Source: Sceloporus undulatus
Lineage: Eukaryota > Chordata > Lepidosauria > Squamata > Phrynosomatidae
DNA length: 64,000 bases
Assembly: GCF_019175285.1 (NCBI RefSeq)
Contig: NC_056527.1
Coordinates: 53,164,965 to 53,228,964, forward strand
Direction: 5' to 3'
The stretch's first letter is position 1, and each line of letters starts with the position of its first letter. Below, piece by piece: positions 63,530 to 64,000 of this stretch. Below the pieces are notes generated by a model. It saw only the letters and a list, made by a program, of their open reading frames with translations, made no database searches and was not told the DNA's origin. Both the position numbers and the translations under genes were made by a program.

Positions 63530-63670
63530 ACACATGGCAGAAATGATCCAGTTTGAGGCTATATCCACACTGCAAAAAGAATCCAGTTTGACACCACTTT
63601 AACTGCCAAGCCTCAATGCTGTGGATTTCTAGGAAGTGTAGTTTGTTGTGGCACCAGAGCAAAAGAAACA
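63530..63670. mobile_element. 'CTGCAGAAAT' family MITE, partial
   Basis: 'ttgaggctatatccacactg', 'cactttaactgccaagcctc', 'gtgtagtttgttgtggcacc'. Confidence 0.55.
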
Positions 63671-63699
63671 AGACAACTTATGCTTACACTGTTAGTAGG

Positions 63700-63708
63700 G
63701 AGATAGAT

Positions 63709-63743
<35 letters not shown>
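63700..63743. repeat. (GATA)n microsatellite
   Basis: About ten GATA units, one imperfect. Confidence 0.97.
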
Positions 63744-63884
63744 GCCATCTGTCTATATACATTATTTCCAATTCTGTGTCATCTCTGGAAAGGATGCAAA
63801 GGAAAGGGACCCACAAAAGGGAGGTGAAGTCCTGGGAATCATCAATCAGTCTCCATGAAGCTGCCCTATTTCTCCTGCGCCGAG

Positions 63885-63925
63885 CCTCCCAGGGCGGGGC
63901 CATGCAAATTTGGGACCAATGGTGG
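63885..63925 (+). promoter_or_regulatory. Octamer plus CCAAT module with GC box
   Basis: GGGCGGGGC directly precedes ATGCAAAT (63902-63909) and CCAAT (63916-63920), six bases apart as at 61456. Promoter-like; the downstream gene, if any, is beyond the window. Confidence 0.4.
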
Positions 63926-63971
63926 GAGAGATGTAAATTCTTCAGTCGGTCTCGCAATTCCATTGCCATGG

Positions 63972-63984
63972 CCAGCAGGTGGCA
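63972..63984 (+). promoter_or_regulatory. CTCF-like core motif
   Basis: CCAGCAGGTGGCA fits the vertebrate CTCF core consensus. Binding not shown. Confidence 0.4.
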
Positions 63985-64000
63985 ATGTTTCCCTCCCTCG

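Overview
The window looks like nuclear DNA from a vertebrate, most likely a squamate reptile (lizard or snake). It holds small exons of host genes in long introns, with a dense mixture of CR1, L2, RTE/BovB-like and L1-like LINE pieces, tRNA-derived SINEs, and many short non-autonomous DNA transposons flanked by TA or about 8-bp target duplications. The species-level call is inference; no marker fixes it. Two host genes can be supported, both on the minus strand. The first is the large coding exon of GASK1A (FAM198A, a Golgi-associated FAM20-like kinase family) at 11252-12688. The second is a complete six-exon RPL14 gene (ribosomal protein eL14, 140 codons) between 60910 and 55968, whose exon phases all join exactly. 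Both genes map to human 3p22.1 as I recall, which supports the identifications and a shared ancestral block. Layout: 1-11.2 kb is repeat-rich DNA on the 3' side of the GASK1A exon, with no further GASK1A exon recognised. 11.25-12.69 kb is the GASK1A exon, with a CR1 fragment starting about 80 bp upstream of its splice acceptor. 13.4-55.9 kb is intergenic or 5' intronic DNA, full of nested transposons and otherwise unassigned. 55.9-61.1 kb is RPL14, with a GC-rich promoter carrying ETS and NRF1 motifs and a 5'TOP-like pyrimidine tract. 61.1-64 kb is GC-rich sequence with two octamer-plus-CCAAT modules and a CTCF-like motif at the right edge. The genes do not form an operon-like unit: RPL14 is a housekeeping translation gene and GASK1A a secretory-pathway protein gene. 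I found no RNA gene, CRISPR array, recognisable retrovirus or virus-like element, or convincing new multi-gene system. The most distinctive structure is the transposon archaeology: insertions whose target duplications can be read, foldback families sharing termini, and an inverted 150-bp duplication around 3.1-4.5 kb.
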